Assembly: GCA_000802095.1 (NCBI GenBank)
Contig: JUEB01000001.1
Span: 124,001-188,000, forward strand
Source: Peptococcaceae bacterium BICA1-7
GTDB taxonomy: Bacteria > Bacillota > Desulfotomaculia > Desulfotomaculales > Desulfocucumaceae
Reading direction: 5' to 3'
Length of the DNA: 64,000 bases
Positions 1 through 9,367 of the stretch are shown here, piece after piece. The notes beneath the pieces were generated by a model. The model saw nothing but the letters and a program-made list of their open reading frames with translations, had not been told where the DNA came from and searched no databases. Made by a program: the position numbers and the translations under genes. Within the stretch, counting starts at the first letter, position 1. Each line of letters opens with the position of its first letter.

Positions 1-815
1 ATGCCCGGTATTTCTACAGTAAAAAGAGTTCCCCCGACAGTTCGGGCGAAGAGGGGGATAACACACCAAAGGGAGATGAGTTAAAGCTCATCAAATACCT
101 GTCCGGCCCATCTCCCGATACCTGCATTATTTTTGACGCCGGCGAGGCAGTTGACAGGAGAAAAAAGATTTTTCGGGAGATCTCCAGGGTAGGCAAGGCT
201 ATTGAATTTTCACTGTTGAAAAATGAAGATCTGTCCGCCTGGCTGGATAAGCAGGCAAGAAGAGCAGGAAAATCACTGGCGCCAGGCACTGCAGCCGGGA
301 TAATAGCAAGGGCGGGCAACACACTGCAATCCCTTTCGATGGAGATAAACAAACTCATCTGCTATATCGGGGAGAATAAGGTTATAACTGAAAGAGACGT
401 GGAGGCGGTAACCCCTCCGAACCCTGAGGAAGATATTTTCGCGGTGGTGGACGCCATCGGTGAGCGAAACGCCGCCAGGGCCATGTCTGGAATTAACAGG
501 CTGGTCCTGCAAAAGCAGCCGCCCCCGGTAATACTTGGCATGGTGGCCAGGCAGATAAGGCTGATACTAAGGGCCGGGGAGGCACTAAAGTCTGGAAAGA
601 CAGCCGCCGAGCTGGGGACTGTGCTCGGAATTCACCCTTATGTGGCCAGAAAGATGGCCTCCCAGCAAAAAAATTTCAACCGCCGGCAGCTTGTGGGAGC
701 GGTTATTGAGCTGCACAGGCTGGACCGGCTGGTAAAATCAGGAAGACGGGATTTTCTACCGGGCATGGAGGCTCTTATTCTCGGCATGTGCATCAAAAAA
801 AATGATGTGGGATAA
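1..815 (+). CDS. holA: DNA polymerase III delta subunit, 3' part
   Basis: The delta subunit is the wrench of the replicative clamp loader: it binds and opens the beta sliding clamp. The frame is open from the left edge (frame starting at base 3) and ends at 815, so the N-terminal part lies outside the window. Visible family features are the end of the AAA-like domain (a run CIIFDAGEAVDRRKKIF, then the linker before the lid) and the C-terminal collar domain, including RQIRLILRAGEAL and the conserved LGIHPYVARKMASQQKNF segment. A TTG at 216 could be mistaken for a start but the family homology continues upstream of it. It is the only plus-strand gene in the first 22 kb and is closed by a hairpin shared with the convergent receiver gene. 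Confidence 0.93.
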   Translation, partial: ARYFYSKKSSPDSSGEEGDNTPKGDELKLIKYLSGPSPDTCIIFDAGEAVDRRKKIFREISRVGKAIEFSLLKNEDLSAWLDKQARRAGKSLAPGTAAGIIARAGNTLQSLSMEINKLICYIGENKVITERDVEAVTPPNPEEDIFAVVDAIGERNAARAMSGINRLVLQKQPPPVILGMVARQIRLILRAGEALKSGKTAAELGTVLGIHPYVARKMASQQKNFNRRQLVGAVIELHRLDRLVKSGRRDFLPGMEALILGMCIKKNDVG

Positions 816-830
816 TAATAACGAAAAGCA

Positions 831-866
831 ATGGGCAGGGCCAATTTGTAGCCCTGCCCATTTTTC
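831..866. terminator. Bidirectional intrinsic terminator
   Basis: A 9-bp perfect inverted repeat (GGGCAGGGC at 833-841, GCCCTGCCC at 851-859) is followed by ATTTTTC on the plus strand. It lies between the convergent ends of holA and the receiver gene and probably serves both. Confidence 0.75.
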
Positions 867-1281
867 ACCCAACTACCGCAGGCATTTTTCTTCTTTGACC
901 CGATAACTTTACGCTAAAATCAATAATAAAAGATTTTATGCCATCAACATCAAAGGGTTTGGTGAGACAGCATAGCGCTCCTTTTTTCAGGGCCATCTGT
1001 ACGGTTTCGTCTGAAACATAGGCTGTCATAAGAACAACTTCTGTTTCCGGTGAGATTATTTTGATCTTCCCCAGTGCCTCTATTCCTCCCATCTGCGGCA
1101 TGCGCACATCCATAATGACAAGGTCAGGCTTTGCTGACTTTACCGCCTCCACCGCCTCAATGCCGTTCCTGGCCAGCCTGACCCGGTGACCCTCCTCGGC
1201 AATTATCACATCCAGCAGATAGCGGACCCCTGGCTGATCATCAACCACCAACACGTCTAATTTTTTTCTCTTTGTCTCCAT
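865..1281 (-). CDS. Single-domain response regulator (CheY/Spo0F-like)
   Basis: The 138-residue product is almost only a receiver domain: acidic pair VVDDQ near residue 12, phospho-acceptor in LVIMDVRMP, the TAY switch threonine/tyrosine region and the KPFD lysine. There is no output domain, so it would pass phosphate on in a relay or act by protein contact, as Spo0F and CheY do. The start at 1281 is chosen because GGGAGG sits 7 bases upstream; the longer frame to 1311 would place the ribosome site inside the gene. A partner kinase is not adjacent. It could be a Spo0F homologue in a sporulation phosphorelay, but nothing in the immediate context proves that. Confidence 0.85.
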   Translation of the reverse strand: METKRKKLDVLVVDDQPGVRYLLDVIIAEEGHRVRLARNGIEAVEAVKSAKPDLVIMDVRMPQMGGIEALGKIKIISPETEVVLMTAYVSDETVQMALKKGALCCLTKPFDVDGIKSFIIDFSVKLSGQRRKMPAVVG

Positions 1282-1490
1282 CTCCAAGCCTCCCGACAGC
1301 ATTAAGCACAACTTAAAAGATAAAACAACACTTTTCTATAAAAGTTCTACATTACAACTAAATATCCTTCCAAAATGATTTTATCCATGAAAAAATTTAT
1401 AAATAAGAGCAAAATGCCATTTACTTAGACGATATGCTATCTTCTCCAAAATTTCGACTTTACTTTACCTATTATAATATTATCAAATTA

Positions 1491-2666
1491 CTACAACGAA
1501 CAACAATAATCGCCATTATCATACACAATATGACCCGAGACAATGACATTAATTACCCGGGATCTCACATCAAAAGGGTGACCGTCAAACACCACCACGT
1601 CGGCGTCCTTTCCGGGCACAAGGCTGCCAAGCCGGTGACCCAGGCCGATAATTTCTGCAGCGCCAGCCGTTATAGCCCGCAGCGCCCTTGCCTCATCCAG
1701 CCCTCCCCTGACGGAAAGCCCAGCTGAGATAGCCAGATATTGTATAGGAACCACCGGGTGGTCAGTCATAATGGCAAACTCCACCCCTGCCCCCGCCAGT
1801 ATTTTGCCAGTCTCCAGGGAAATGCCGGCCAGCTCAACCTTGGCCCGGTTTCCTATAACCGGGCCTATAACCGCCCTGATACCGTTTTTAGCCAATTCTC
1901 CGGCAATTTTATAGCCTTCGGTGCAGTGCTCAATAACCAGATTGATGTTGAATTCCCTGGCAATCCGTATGGCCGTGAGTATGTCATCGGCCCTGTGACA
2001 GTGTACCCGTAAAGGTATCTGTCTTTTCAACACCCTGGCCACAGATTCTTTTTTAAGATCCCTGTCGGGATAATCCGCACCTTTCGAAGCCTTTTCGCAC
2101 TTACTTATATAATCAGCCGCACCAGCAAGGGCTTCCCTCAAAAGGCCGGCTGAGGCCATCCTTGTCAAAGGGGTTTTCTGTCTGCCGCCATAACTCCGCT
2201 TTGGGTTTTCACCCAGAGCAGCCTTGAGCCCTACAGGAGATTTAAGTATCATCTCATCAAGTGAAGGCCCCCAGGTTTTTAAGGCCACCATCTCACCACC
2301 AATTACATTGGCGCTTCCCGGCCCTGTTACCACTGTGGTAACCCCTCCGGAAAGGGCGTCTTTAAACCCCAGGTCCCAGGGATGCACCGCATCCACAGCC
2401 CTTAAGTGGGGAGTGACAGGGTCAGTGCTCTCATTGGCATCATCCCCTTCAACCCTGTATATCTCCTCAACTATGCCAACATGGCAATGACAGTCTATCA
2501 GCCCGGGCAATACTATTTTCCCCCGGGCGTCTATCACAGTATAGCCCTCAGGCTCCACCACCCCGTCAACCACTTCCTGAATTTTTCCACCCCTGACCAG
2601 CACCGTCCCCTGCTCAAGAACCTTTCCGGCCATGGTTAAAATTCTGCCCCCCGCTATAGCAATCAT
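1491..2666 (-). CDS. Metal-dependent amidohydrolase (imidazolonepropionase-like)
   Basis: This 391-residue protein has the amidohydrolase-superfamily layout: a small beta-sandwich start, the metal-binding HxH in GLIDCHCHVG, a later HCHRADD histidine, EHCTEGYK, and the catalytic aspartate in MTDHP, ending with the composite-domain motif LGSLVPGKDADVVVFDGHPF. Such enzymes hydrolyse C-N bonds in cyclic amides or dipeptides; the substrate cannot be told from sequence. The start at 2666 follows GGGAGGTG by 7 bases; an ATG 30 bases further upstream has no ribosome site. It is followed at 1312-1490 by an AT-rich gap with no recognisable gene, and preceded by the hydrolase gene at 2731. Confidence 0.85.
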   Translation of the reverse strand: MIAIAGGRILTMAGKVLEQGTVLVRGGKIQEVVDGVVEPEGYTVIDARGKIVLPGLIDCHCHVGIVEEIYRVEGDDANESTDPVTPHLRAVDAVHPWDLGFKDALSGGVTTVVTGPGSANVIGGEMVALKTWGPSLDEMILKSPVGLKAALGENPKRSYGGRQKTPLTRMASAGLLREALAGAADYISKCEKASKGADYPDRDLKKESVARVLKRQIPLRVHCHRADDILTAIRIAREFNINLVIEHCTEGYKIAGELAKNGIRAVIGPVIGNRAKVELAGISLETGKILAGAGVEFAIMTDHPVVPIQYLAISAGLSVRGGLDEARALRAITAGAAEIIGLGHRLGSLVPGKDADVVVFDGHPFDVRSRVINVIVSGHIVYDNGDYCCSL

Positions 2667-2730
2667 TCTACGCACCTCCCGATAGCAATAAAACAAGTAT
2701 GGATGATTTTTTTTATATTAAACCAACCGG

Positions 2731-3453
2731 TTAATTAATTGCAAACCGCATTCTGGCGGACTGGGAAAGCCTTTCAAAAAGGGTCAGAAACGCCGGTTCC
2801 CTTTTCCATAAGGTCTCCGGATGACACTGAACACCCAGGGTAAAGCTGGAATCCCTTGACTCTATAGCCTCGGCAACCCCGTCCGGGGACCTGGCCGATA
2901 TGATAAACCCCGGCGCGGGGTTCCTGACAGCCTGGTGGTGAAAGCTGTTCACCCTGATCACTCCGGGTCGTAAAATTGATGACAGCAAGGTTTCTCCGGC
3001 CACCGTTATTTCATGAGTGGGGTGCCAGCGGGGGGCCATTTGGGAATGCTTGATTAACCGCTCCCCCAGCTGATTGGCGATGTCCTGGTAAATATCCCCT
3101 CCGGCCGCTATATTCAACACCTGCATGCCCCTGCATATGCCCAGAATCGGGATATTGGCGGCCAGGGCCTGCCTGGCCAGGCTTATTTCAAATTTATCCC
3201 TGCCGGGGCAGATCTCACCTACTGCGGAGATGGGCTCCTCTCCAAAAAAATGGGGATCAACATCTCCCCCCCCTGACAAAACCAGCCCGTTAAGAGAAGC
3301 ACATATTCTTTTCAGATCATCCTCACATTGACTGTACGCAAGGGGAATTGGTATGCCTCCCCCTGCCTCCACCGCCTCGACATACATGCCGCCGAGAAAA
3401 TATTGCCCCTTTTCTTCATCCCAGGAGCAGGTGATACCTATAAAAGGTTTCAT
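2731..3453 (-). CDS. Gamma-glutamyl-gamma-aminobutyrate hydrolase-like class-I amidotransferase (peptidase C26)
   Basis: The 240-residue product belongs to the PuuD-type class-I glutamine amidotransferase fold. It shows the oxyanion segment LSGGGDVDP, the nucleophile elbow GICRGMQ with the catalytic cysteine, and the HPE histidine/glutamate pair in VQCHPETLW. Family members cut gamma-glutamyl bonds, for example in polyamine breakdown or peptidoglycan-derived peptides. The start at 3453 follows GGAGG by 8 bases, better than the in-frame ATG at 3492. No puu genes are nearby; the neighbour amidohydrolase may act on a related substrate, which is only an inference. Confidence 0.85.
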   Translation of the reverse strand: MKPFIGITCSWDEEKGQYFLGGMYVEAVEAGGGIPIPLAYSQCEDDLKRICASLNGLVLSGGGDVDPHFFGEEPISAVGEICPGRDKFEISLARQALAANIPILGICRGMQVLNIAAGGDIYQDIANQLGERLIKHSQMAPRWHPTHEITVAGETLLSSILRPGVIRVNSFHHQAVRNPAPGFIISARSPDGVAEAIESRDSSFTLGVQCHPETLWKREPAFLTLFERLSQSARMRFAIN

Positions 3454-3536
3454 AATAGCCGCCTCCTGTTTATTTAAAATTGGCAGATACATTTATAAAG
3501 GCACCCCCGTCCGGGGTGCCTGTCTATACATGCATG

Positions 3537-3887
3537 CTATATTTCAACCAGCCCCAGGCTTATCTCAACGGCCTGGTTAACCTTTTTCATCATATCATCG
3601 CTTAAGGTGGCCACTTTTTCCATCAGCCTGCTTTTGTCTATAGTCCTTATCTGCTCCAGAAGAATTACCGAGTCCCTTTCCAGGCCCCCAAACTCCTTGA
3701 GCATCTCCACATGGGTAGGCAGCTTGGCCTTGGAAATCTGGGAAGTGATGGCCGCCACAATGGTAGTGGGGCTGTACTGGTTGCCTATATCGTTTTGCAA
3801 AATCAAAACCGGCCTGGTGCCGCCCTGCTCCGATCCAATAACCGGGCTCAATTCAGCAAAAAAGACATCGCCTCGTCGGACAAGCAT
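3537..3887 (-). CDS. mazF: MazF/EndoA endoribonuclease toxin
   Basis: This 116-residue protein is a near-standard Firmicute EndoA/Maz[21 protein letters not shown] at the start, RPVLILQND, then the helix with [13 protein letters not shown]. The family cleaves single-stranded mRNA at short motifs in the cytoplasm and is held inactive by the cognate antitoxin. It lies 2 bases downstream of the antitoxin stop codon with its own GGAGG site inside the antitoxin gene, so the pair is one operon. The product length and all family motifs look intact. Confidence 0.95.
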   Translation of the reverse strand: MLVRRGDVFFAELSPVIGSEQGGTRPVLILQNDIGNQYSPTTIVAAITSQISKAKLPTHVEMLKEFGGLERDSVILLEQIRTIDKSRLMEKVATLSDDMMKKVNQAVEISLGLVEI

Positions 3888-3889
3888 TT

Positions 3890-4162
3890 TTATTTTGCCT
3901 CCACCATCGGCTCAAAGGGAGATGTTACCTCATCCTCCAGCTGGTATTGCTCCATGGCCAGCGAAAGATTAATACCGGCCATCTCCATATACCCGGCCTT
4001 CATCTGTTCACGAAGCATGCGGCGCTTGCGCTCGGAAATATACAGCTTCATGGCCTCCCTGATGAACTCACTGCGGTTTAGCCTCTCGGCTGCAGCAATC
4101 CCGTCCACCTCGGCCAATAGGCTGTCGGGAAGGCTTATCATTATCCTTTTCACCTGAGTCAA
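3890..4162 (-). CDS. mazE: MazE/EndoAI-type ribbon-helix-helix antitoxin
   Basis: A 90-residue CopG-type protein with the DNA-binding strand [16 protein letters not shown], the helix [18 protein letters not shown], and the [14 protein letters not shown] segment that in EndoAI wraps around the toxin. It should repress its own operon and neutralise MazF. The start is placed at the TTG at 4160-4162, which follows AGGGGGTG by 6 bases and gives an N-terminus of the length seen in Bacillus EndoAI; the ATG at 4192 lacks a ribosome site and the internal ATG at MISLP is too far downstream. This pair is usually chromosomal and next to alr in Bacillus; alr is not here. Confidence 0.92.
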   Translation of the reverse strand: MTQVKRIMISLPDSLLAEVDGIAAAERLNRSEFIREAMKLYISERKRRMLREQMKAGYMEMAGINLSLAMEQYQLEDEVTSPFEPMVEAK

Positions 4163-4425
4163 TAAATACACCCCCTGGCTTTGCCTGCCCAATGACGTCC
4201 CCTAAAAGCTTCCCGGTTCCAGCCTCCGTCGAGGTAATATCAGCAGCCCGTATATATATTATAAACCTTTAACTCAATATTTATGTCCATATCAGTAAGC
4301 AATAATATTGTATTTATGGACAGCCGAAGATTATATTTCTCCGGCTGCCGGTTGAATTCCTCCAGTCAAAAACAGGAAAAACAGAACAGGCTGGCCCGGC
4401 GCTGCGGACCTAAGCAAGTTAAAAG

Positions 4426-4926
4426 CTATTCAATACGGTGCTTTATGGCCACCGGGTTTCTGGAAAGAGCTATTTTTCCGGTACGCACCATTTCCACTAT
4501 ACCATGTTCTTCTAGAACGGCGCATAGGGCATTTATTTTTTGCTCGTCGCCGGTTAATTCGATAACCATGGTTTCACGGTTAACATCAACTATATTGGCC
4601 CTGAAAATATTGACTATGTCCACTATGTCATGCCGTCGGTCGGTGCAGGCCTTTACCTTGATCAGGCATAGCTCCCTGTCAATGGAATCCCGCCCCTCAA
4701 GCTCCTGAATCTTTATAACATCCACCAGCTTGGAGAGTTGCTTGATAACCTGATCCAGTATATGATCATCACCCTGAACCACTATAGTTATCCGGGTTAT
4801 ATCAGTCTCCTCTGTGTAGCTGGCCGCGATGCTTTCGATATTGAAGACACGCCTGCTTAGAAGGCCCGAAATCCTGGCCAGAACTCCCGGCTTGTTAAGA
4901 ACAAGAACGGCAAGAGTATGTCTCAT
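4426..4926 (-). CDS. ilvN: Acetolactate synthase small (regulatory) subunit
   Basis: The 166-residue product carries the N-terminal ACT domain (HTLAVLVLNKPGVLARISGLLSRR, then NIESI) and the conserved second domain with ELCLIKV and a closing GKIALSR motif. It binds valine and stimulates and feedback-controls the catalytic IlvB subunit in branched-chain amino-acid synthesis. GGGGGT lies 8 bases before the ATG. The catalytic subunit and ilvC, normally adjacent, are not in this window, so the gene is detached from its pathway. The 230-bp gap downstream (4193-4425) shows no gene. Confidence 0.93.
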   Translation of the reverse strand: MRHTLAVLVLNKPGVLARISGLLSRRVFNIESIAASYTEETDITRITIVVQGDDHILDQVIKQLSKLVDVIKIQELEGRDSIDRELCLIKVKACTDRRHDIVDIVNIFRANIVDVNRETMVIELTGDEQKINALCAVLEEHGIVEMVRTGKIALSRNPVAIKHRIE

Positions 4927-5038
4927 TTAATATACCCCCGTTTAGAAGTTTGTCATATGAAACATTTTACCACACCGCTTCCCCAAATAACATTAAAAAA
5001 ACTGTCACCGGTGTCTCCACTCACTGCCGAAAAGGGCA

Positions 5039-5269
5039 TCACTCCTCTATTATACAGATGGTTTCTCCAACAATAACCTCATCCCCCTCACTGGCCAGTA
5101 TCCTGGCAACAGTGCCGGAAACCGGGGAAGGAACATTAAATGAGGCCTTGCTGGTCAGCATTTCCACCAGATCATCATCTTCCTCCACATGGTCTCCCAC
5201 GTCAACCTGCCAGAAAGATACGGTGCAGCTGTCCACTCCCTCTGCCAGAAAAGGCAGTTTAACATCCAT
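5039..5269 (-). CDS. Stand-alone lipoyl (biotinyl-lipoyl) domain protein
   Basis: Seventy-six residues that form only one biotinyl/lipoyl domain: KLPFLAEGVDSCTV, a hairpin DDLVEMLTSKASFNVPSP with the modifiable lysine, and the symmetrical second half ending IVGETICIIEE. The SKA context and NVPSPVSG sequence resemble E2-type lipoyl domains more than biotin carriers, which have MKM. No E2 catalytic domain, E1 or E3 is encoded here. The adjacent lipB gene in the same direction supports lipoylation as the modification, by inference. GAAGGTG precedes the ATG by 7 bases. It may be a substrate or carrier for lipoate assembly, or the carrier of a dehydrogenase complex encoded elsewhere. Confidence 0.85.
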   Translation of the reverse strand: MDVKLPFLAEGVDSCTVSFWQVDVGDHVEEDDDLVEMLTSKASFNVPSPVSGTVARILASEGDEVIVGETICIIEE

Positions 5270-5351
5270 AGAATTACACCTTCTTTATTTTTATTGAGGA
5301 ATTAACTAAAAATACTTATACTGAAAATATTGTGCGGTTGGAATTCAGAAG

Positions 5352-6017
5352 TCAGAATGGTGTAAAAAATTTGCCGGTGTCCAGCCGGAAGACCTCTCCA
5401 AAAGCACGGGCAAGCCTTTCTTCAAAGTCTTTTTCATCCACTTCCCTGCCCAGTGCCCTTGAGAGGGAAGTAATTCCCCTGTCCCTTATGCCGCAGGGGT
5501 AAATATAGCTAAATGGCTCCAGGTCCGTGTTTATATTTATGGAGAAGCCGTGATAGGTTACCCAGTTGCTTATCCCTATGCCCACAGAGGATATCTTTTC
5601 ACTGCCCACCCATACCCCCGGGCAGCCCGGGATTCTCTGCCCCTCAATGCCGTAGCCCGCCAGAAGCCTTATGATCACTTCCTCATACATACTGATCACC
5701 AAAAGTATATCCCTGCCGTGCTGGCCGAGGTCCAATATGGGATAGGCCACCAGCTGTCCAGGCCCGTGATAGGTTATATCTCCCCCGCGGTCTGCCTGGT
5801 GTACGGCAATACCCTTACAGCACAGCTCCTCGGGGCCGACCAGCAGATTGTCCATGCTTCCCTTTCTGCCCAGGGTGAATACCGGAGTATGCTGCAGTAG
5901 AACCAGGGTGTCCGGTATGCTTTTACTGATTCGCCTGCGCAGCAGATCTTTCTGCAAACTGTAAGCCTCCTGGTAATCACACAGCCCCAGCCGGATTACA
6001 CAGCACTCTCTCAGCAC
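5352..6017 (-). CDS. lipB: Octanoyl-[acyl carrier protein]:protein N-octanoyltransferase
   Basis: LipB moves octanoate from acyl carrier protein to the lysine of lipoyl domains, the first step of endogenous lipoate synthesis. All family signatures are present in the 221 residues: LQHTPVFTLGRKG, RGGDITYHGPGQLVAYPI, the lysine in KISSVGIGI and the active-site cysteine in YPCGI. The start is a GTG at 6017 with GAGGTG 5 bases upstream. lipA, which usually accompanies lipB, is not in view. The next gene downstream encodes a possible acceptor domain. Confidence 0.95.
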   Translation of the reverse strand: MLRECCVIRLGLCDYQEAYSLQKDLLRRRISKSIPDTLVLLQHTPVFTLGRKGSMDNLLVGPEELCCKGIAVHQADRGGDITYHGPGQLVAYPILDLGQHGRDILLVISMYEEVIIRLLAGYGIEGQRIPGCPGVWVGSEKISSVGIGISNWVTYHGFSININTDLEPFSYIYPCGIRDRGITSLSRALGREVDEKDFEERLARAFGEVFRLDTGKFFTPF

Positions 6018-6186
6018 GGGATCACCTCACACGGGAATCATTTAGGAGCCGCCTGGCCGCCCCCGTCACAGTTATTACTAATGCTACTATATGTCATAAG
6101 CCTTTATTCGGCCCGCCCGGCGGGAATTTTGCAAAATGTCTTCCGGAGGGCTGATAACTGATGGCTGATGTCTGAAAGCTAATCAT

Positions 6187-6232
6187 AAAAAAGCCCACCG
6201 CATATCACAATGAACTGCGGTGGGCTTTTTTA
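6187..6232 (-). terminator. Terminator after first glnA
   Basis: Near-perfect palindrome: AAAAAAGCCCACCGCA at 6187-6202 mirrored by TGCGGTGGGCTTTTTT at 6216-6231. On the minus strand it directly follows the glnA stop at 6241 and ends in a T run. Confidence 0.85.
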
Positions 6233-6240
6233 TTATCAAT

Positions 6241-7572
6241 TTAAAACTTGGTCAGATACTCCTCAGTCTCCCACTGGTGAACCTGAACGCGATACCTGTC
6301 CCACTCTATCCTCTTGGCCTCCAGGTACCTCTCACGGACATGGGGCCCCAGAGCCTCCAGAATAACCTTGTCACTGCTTAATTCTGCAATTGCCTCCTCA
6401 AGGCTTCCGGGGAGGTTGCCCACCCCCAGCTCCATCCGCTCCTGGTGGGTCATTTCGTAAATGTTGCGGTCACAGGGCGGCGGGGGAACAATCTTTCTTT
6501 TAATCCCGTCCAGCCCGGCCTTAAGACAAACCGCCAGGGCCAGGTAGGGGTTGCAGGAGGGATCGGGGCTACGCAGCTCAATGCGGGTGGACAGCCCTCT
6601 CTTGGCCGGAACCCTGATCAGGGGGCTCCTGTTCCTATAGGACCAGGCTATGTAGACCGGGGCCTCATAGCCCGCCACTAGCCTTTTATATGAGTTTACA
6701 TTGGGATTGGTAACGGCAGTGATGGCCTTTACGTGGTCCATCAGCCCTCCGATATAGTGCATGGCCACATCGCTGAGCTGGTGGGGAGTGGCCGGATCGT
6801 AAAAAGCATTGCTTCCATTTTGCATCAATGACTGGTTTAGGTGCATCCCGGACCCGGCAATGCCAAAAACAGGCTTGGGCATAAAGGTGGCATGGAGCCC
6901 GTGCCGCTGGGCAATGGTGCGGACCACAAACTTGAAGGTGACCACCTTGTCGGCAATATCAACCGCGTCTGAGTATTTAAAATCAATTTCATGCTGGCCC
7001 GGGGCCACCTCATGGTGTGAGGCCTCTATTTCAAAGCCCATCTGACCCAGGGTCATGACCATATCCCTGCGGGCGTCCTCACCCAGGTCGACCGGAGTGA
7101 GATCAAAATAACCCGCGCTGTCATGGGTCACGGTAGTGGGCCTGCCCTCACTGTCTACATGAAAGAGGAAAAACTCGGCCTCGGGTCCCACATTCATTGT
7201 ATAGCCCAGATCTTTGGCCTCAGCAACTGCCTTTTTCAGCACATAGCGAGGATCTCCGTTAAAGGGGGTGCCATCGGAATTGTATACATCGCATATAAGC
7301 CTGGCTACCGAACCCTCCCGGGGCCTCCAGGGAAACACCACAAAGGTGGAAGGATCAGGCCGCAGATACATGTCCGACTCTTCGATACGGACAAAACCTT
7401 CTATTGATGAACCGTCAAACATCAGCTCACCATCCAGTGCTTTGTCCAACTGCTCCACAGTGATTGACACATTTTTAAGGACGCCAAAGATGTCGGTAAA
7501 CTGAAGCCTGACAAACTTCACTCCCATTTCCTTGGCCAAACTGCGCACATCGTCGTTCGTCAATTGAGCCAC
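6241..7572 (-). CDS. glnA: Glutamine synthetase, type I (first copy)
   Basis: GlnA joins ammonia to glutamate using ATP. The 443-residue product is a short GSI-alpha type enzyme with every hallmark: [33 protein letters not shown], the metal/glutamate motif [18 protein letters not shown] and [16 protein letters not shown]. The adenylylation loop of GSI-beta enzymes is absent. The start is set at GTG 7572, which follows AGAGGTG by 8 bases and gives the same length as the second copy; the ATG at 7593 overlaps the ribosome site. The gene has its own leader with an ANTAR-type hairpin and terminator, so it can be controlled separately from the second copy. Confidence 0.95.
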   Translation of the reverse strand: MAQLTNDDVRSLAKEMGVKFVRLQFTDIFGVLKNVSITVEQLDKALDGELMFDGSSIEGFVRIEESDMYLRPDPSTFVVFPWRPREGSVARLICDVYNSDGTPFNGDPRYVLKKAVAEAKDLGYTMNVGPEAEFFLFHVDSEGRPTTVTHDSAGYFDLTPVDLGEDARRDMVMTLGQMGFEIEASHHEVAPGQHEIDFKYSDAVDIADKVVTFKFVVRTIAQRHGLHATFMPKPVFGIAGSGMHLNQSLMQNGSNAFYDPATPHQLSDVAMHYIGGLMDHVKAITAVTNPNVNSYKRLVAGYEAPVYIAWSYRNRSPLIRVPAKRGLSTRIELRSPDPSCNPYLALAVCLKAGLDGIKRKIVPPPPCDRNIYEMTHQERMELGVGNLPGSLEEAIAELSSDKVILEALGPHVRERYLEAKRIEWDRYRVQVHQWETEEYLTKF

Positions 7573-7614
7573 CGTATTCACACCTCTTCGCATTTATTTA
7601 TGAAAAATATCAAA

Positions 7615-7704
7615 AAAAGGCCCCTCAGGCAGGATTAAATAAAGACTTTTAAGTCCTGCTCACGGCCTCGTCGCCCTTACCCTCGTGGCACCACGCTGTA
7701 CCAC
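7615..7704 (-). promoter_or_regulatory. ANTAR-type antiterminator leader of first glnA
   Basis: Minus-strand RNA in order: hairpin P1 (7685-7704) with a 7-bp stem GTGGTAC/GTGCCAC and hexaloop AGCGTG; hairpin P2 (7664-7675), GGC-GACGAG-GCC; then an intrinsic terminator (about 7614-7667) whose 5' strand starts with the GCC of P2 and which ends GGGGCCTTTTTTT. Hexaloops with purine at 1 and G at 4 match the known two-hairpin target of ANTAR proteins. P2 has only a 3-bp stem here. A TATACT box lies just upstream at about 7726-7731. Confidence 0.72.
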
Positions 7705-7860
7705 AGTATTAAACTATAGGAATAAGTATAGCACAACTTTTTGAAAATAAAAGTTTTTTTTCAAAAATTCGCCCTGCGGGCGGCCACTAGAGAAAATGAA
7801 ACCGATAGAATAGTATCCTCATTAATGTTTTTATAGAAGGCTGATGGCTGACAGCTATTC

Positions 7861-7890
7861 AAAAAAAAGCCCCGGTTTTTAGCCGGGGGG
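7861..7890 (-). terminator. Terminator after second glnA
   Basis: On the minus strand CCCCGGC-TAAAAA-CCGGGG is followed by CTTTTTTTT, about 100 bases past the stop of the second glnA. Confidence 0.8.
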
Positions 7891-7993
7891 AGGATGGTTA
7901 ACAGATGAGGCACTGTCCCTTCCCTGTTGGGAAAAGGCCTTTGGCCGAAGGACCGTCTCAACTGACCATATAACTGTATTTTACTAAAGTCCA

Positions 7994-9325
7994 CTAGAAC
8001 TTGGAAAGATATTCTTCCACTTCCCAGGAGTGCACCTGTACCCGGAAGGAATCCCACTCCTTGGACTTGGCCTCCACGAACTTATGGAAGATATGCGGTC
8101 CCAGAGCAGATTTAACAACCTCATCGGCGGCCATTTCCTGCAGGGCCTCCTGAAGGCTGGAGGGCAGGCTATCGATCCCCAGCTCCTTTCTTTCAGACGC
8201 GGTCATGTGATAGATATTGCGCTCACAGGGCTCCGGGGGCTGTATCTTATTCTTGATGCCATCCAGTCCTGCCTTCAGCATGGCAGCGATGGCCAGGTAC
8301 GGGTTGCAGGATGGATCGGGGTTTCTCAGCTCGACCCTGGTGGACATACCCCGCTTGGCCGGAACCCTGATCAGAGGACTTCTGTTGCGTCCGGACCAGG
8401 CGATGTAAACCGGAGCCTCATAGCCGGGAACCAGGCGCTTGTATGAGTTGACCGTGGGGTTTGTAATGGCCGCGAAAGCCCTGGCGTGCTTCATCAGCCC
8501 ACCGATGTAGTATTTGGCGATTTCACTCAGCCCATCGGGGCTGCTCTGGTCAAAAAAGACATTCCTGGGACCCTCAAAAAGAGACTGGTTGCAGTGCATG
8601 CCGCTGCCATTGATGCCGAAAACAGGCTTGGGCATAAAGGTGGCATGCAGACCGTGCCTCTGGGCTATAGTTCTGACCACATACTTGAAGGTGACAATTT
8701 TGTCGGCCACATCCAGAGCGTCGGAATACTTGAAGTCAATTTCATGCTGGCCCGGGGCCACCTCGTGGTGGGAAGCCTCAATTTCAAAACCCATTTCCTC
8801 CAGGGTGAGCACCATGGACCGGCGGGCATTTTCACCCATATCCACCGGGGTAAGGTCGAAGTAGCCTGCCTTGTCGTGGGTTTTCAGTGATGGCTGCCCG
8901 TTCTCATCAACCTGGAACAGAAAGAATTCGGCCTCGGGCCCCACATTCATGGTGTAGCCCATTTCCGCCGCCTCGGCCAGCGCCTTTTTCAGAGCATTGC
9001 GGGGGCAGCCTTCAAAGGGTGTGCCGTCGGGATTGTATACGTCACACATGAGGCGGGCCACCGCTCCCTCCCGGGGCCTCCAGGGAAATACCTCGAAGGT
9101 CTTGGGATCCGGGCGGAGATACATGTCAGATTCCTCAATTCTTACGAAGCCCTCAATGGAGGAACCGTCAAACATTAATTCACCATCCAGTGCCTTTTCC
9201 AGTTGCTCCACCGTGATAGCCAGATTCTTCAGCACACCCAGAATATCGGTGAACTGAAGGCGAATGAACTTAACCTGGGCCTCCCTGGCCTTGGCCAGAA
9301 TCTCATTTTTCATAGCTGCTTCCAT
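7994..9325 (-). CDS. glnA: Glutamine synthetase, type I (second copy)
   Basis: A second complete GSI-alpha enzyme of 443 residues, very close in sequence to the first copy (same [51 protein letters not shown] motifs). It assimilates ammonia to glutamine. GAAGGTGG lies 9 bases upstream of the ATG. It follows the first ANTAR regulator gene on the same strand with an ANTAR-type leader in between and no clear promoter, so it may be read through from the regulator gene when the terminator is opened. Two near-identical glutamine synthetases with separate leaders suggests dosage or condition-specific use rather than different chemistry. Confidence 0.95.
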   Translation of the reverse strand: MEAAMKNEILAKAREAQVKFIRLQFTDILGVLKNLAITVEQLEKALDGELMFDGSSIEGFVRIEESDMYLRPDPKTFEVFPWRPREGAVARLMCDVYNPDGTPFEGCPRNALKKALAEAAEMGYTMNVGPEAEFFLFQVDENGQPSLKTHDKAGYFDLTPVDMGENARRSMVLTLEEMGFEIEASHHEVAPGQHEIDFKYSDALDVADKIVTFKYVVRTIAQRHGLHATFMPKPVFGINGSGMHCNQSLFEGPRNVFFDQSSPDGLSEIAKYYIGGLMKHARAFAAITNPTVNSYKRLVPGYEAPVYIAWSGRNRSPLIRVPAKRGMSTRVELRNPDPSCNPYLAIAAMLKAGLDGIKNKIQPPEPCERNIYHMTASERKELGIDSLPSSLQEALQEMAADEVVKSALGPHIFHKFVEAKSKEWDSFRVQVHSWEVEEYLSKF

Positions 9326-9367
9326 CTTGAAATACCACCTTCCGTATTTTTGTATGCCTTTTTATAT

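Noticed and set aside
7761-8057. Minus-strand 98-codon frame past the second glnA
   Set aside because: It overlaps the glnA end and the terminator and has no ribosome site or similarity.
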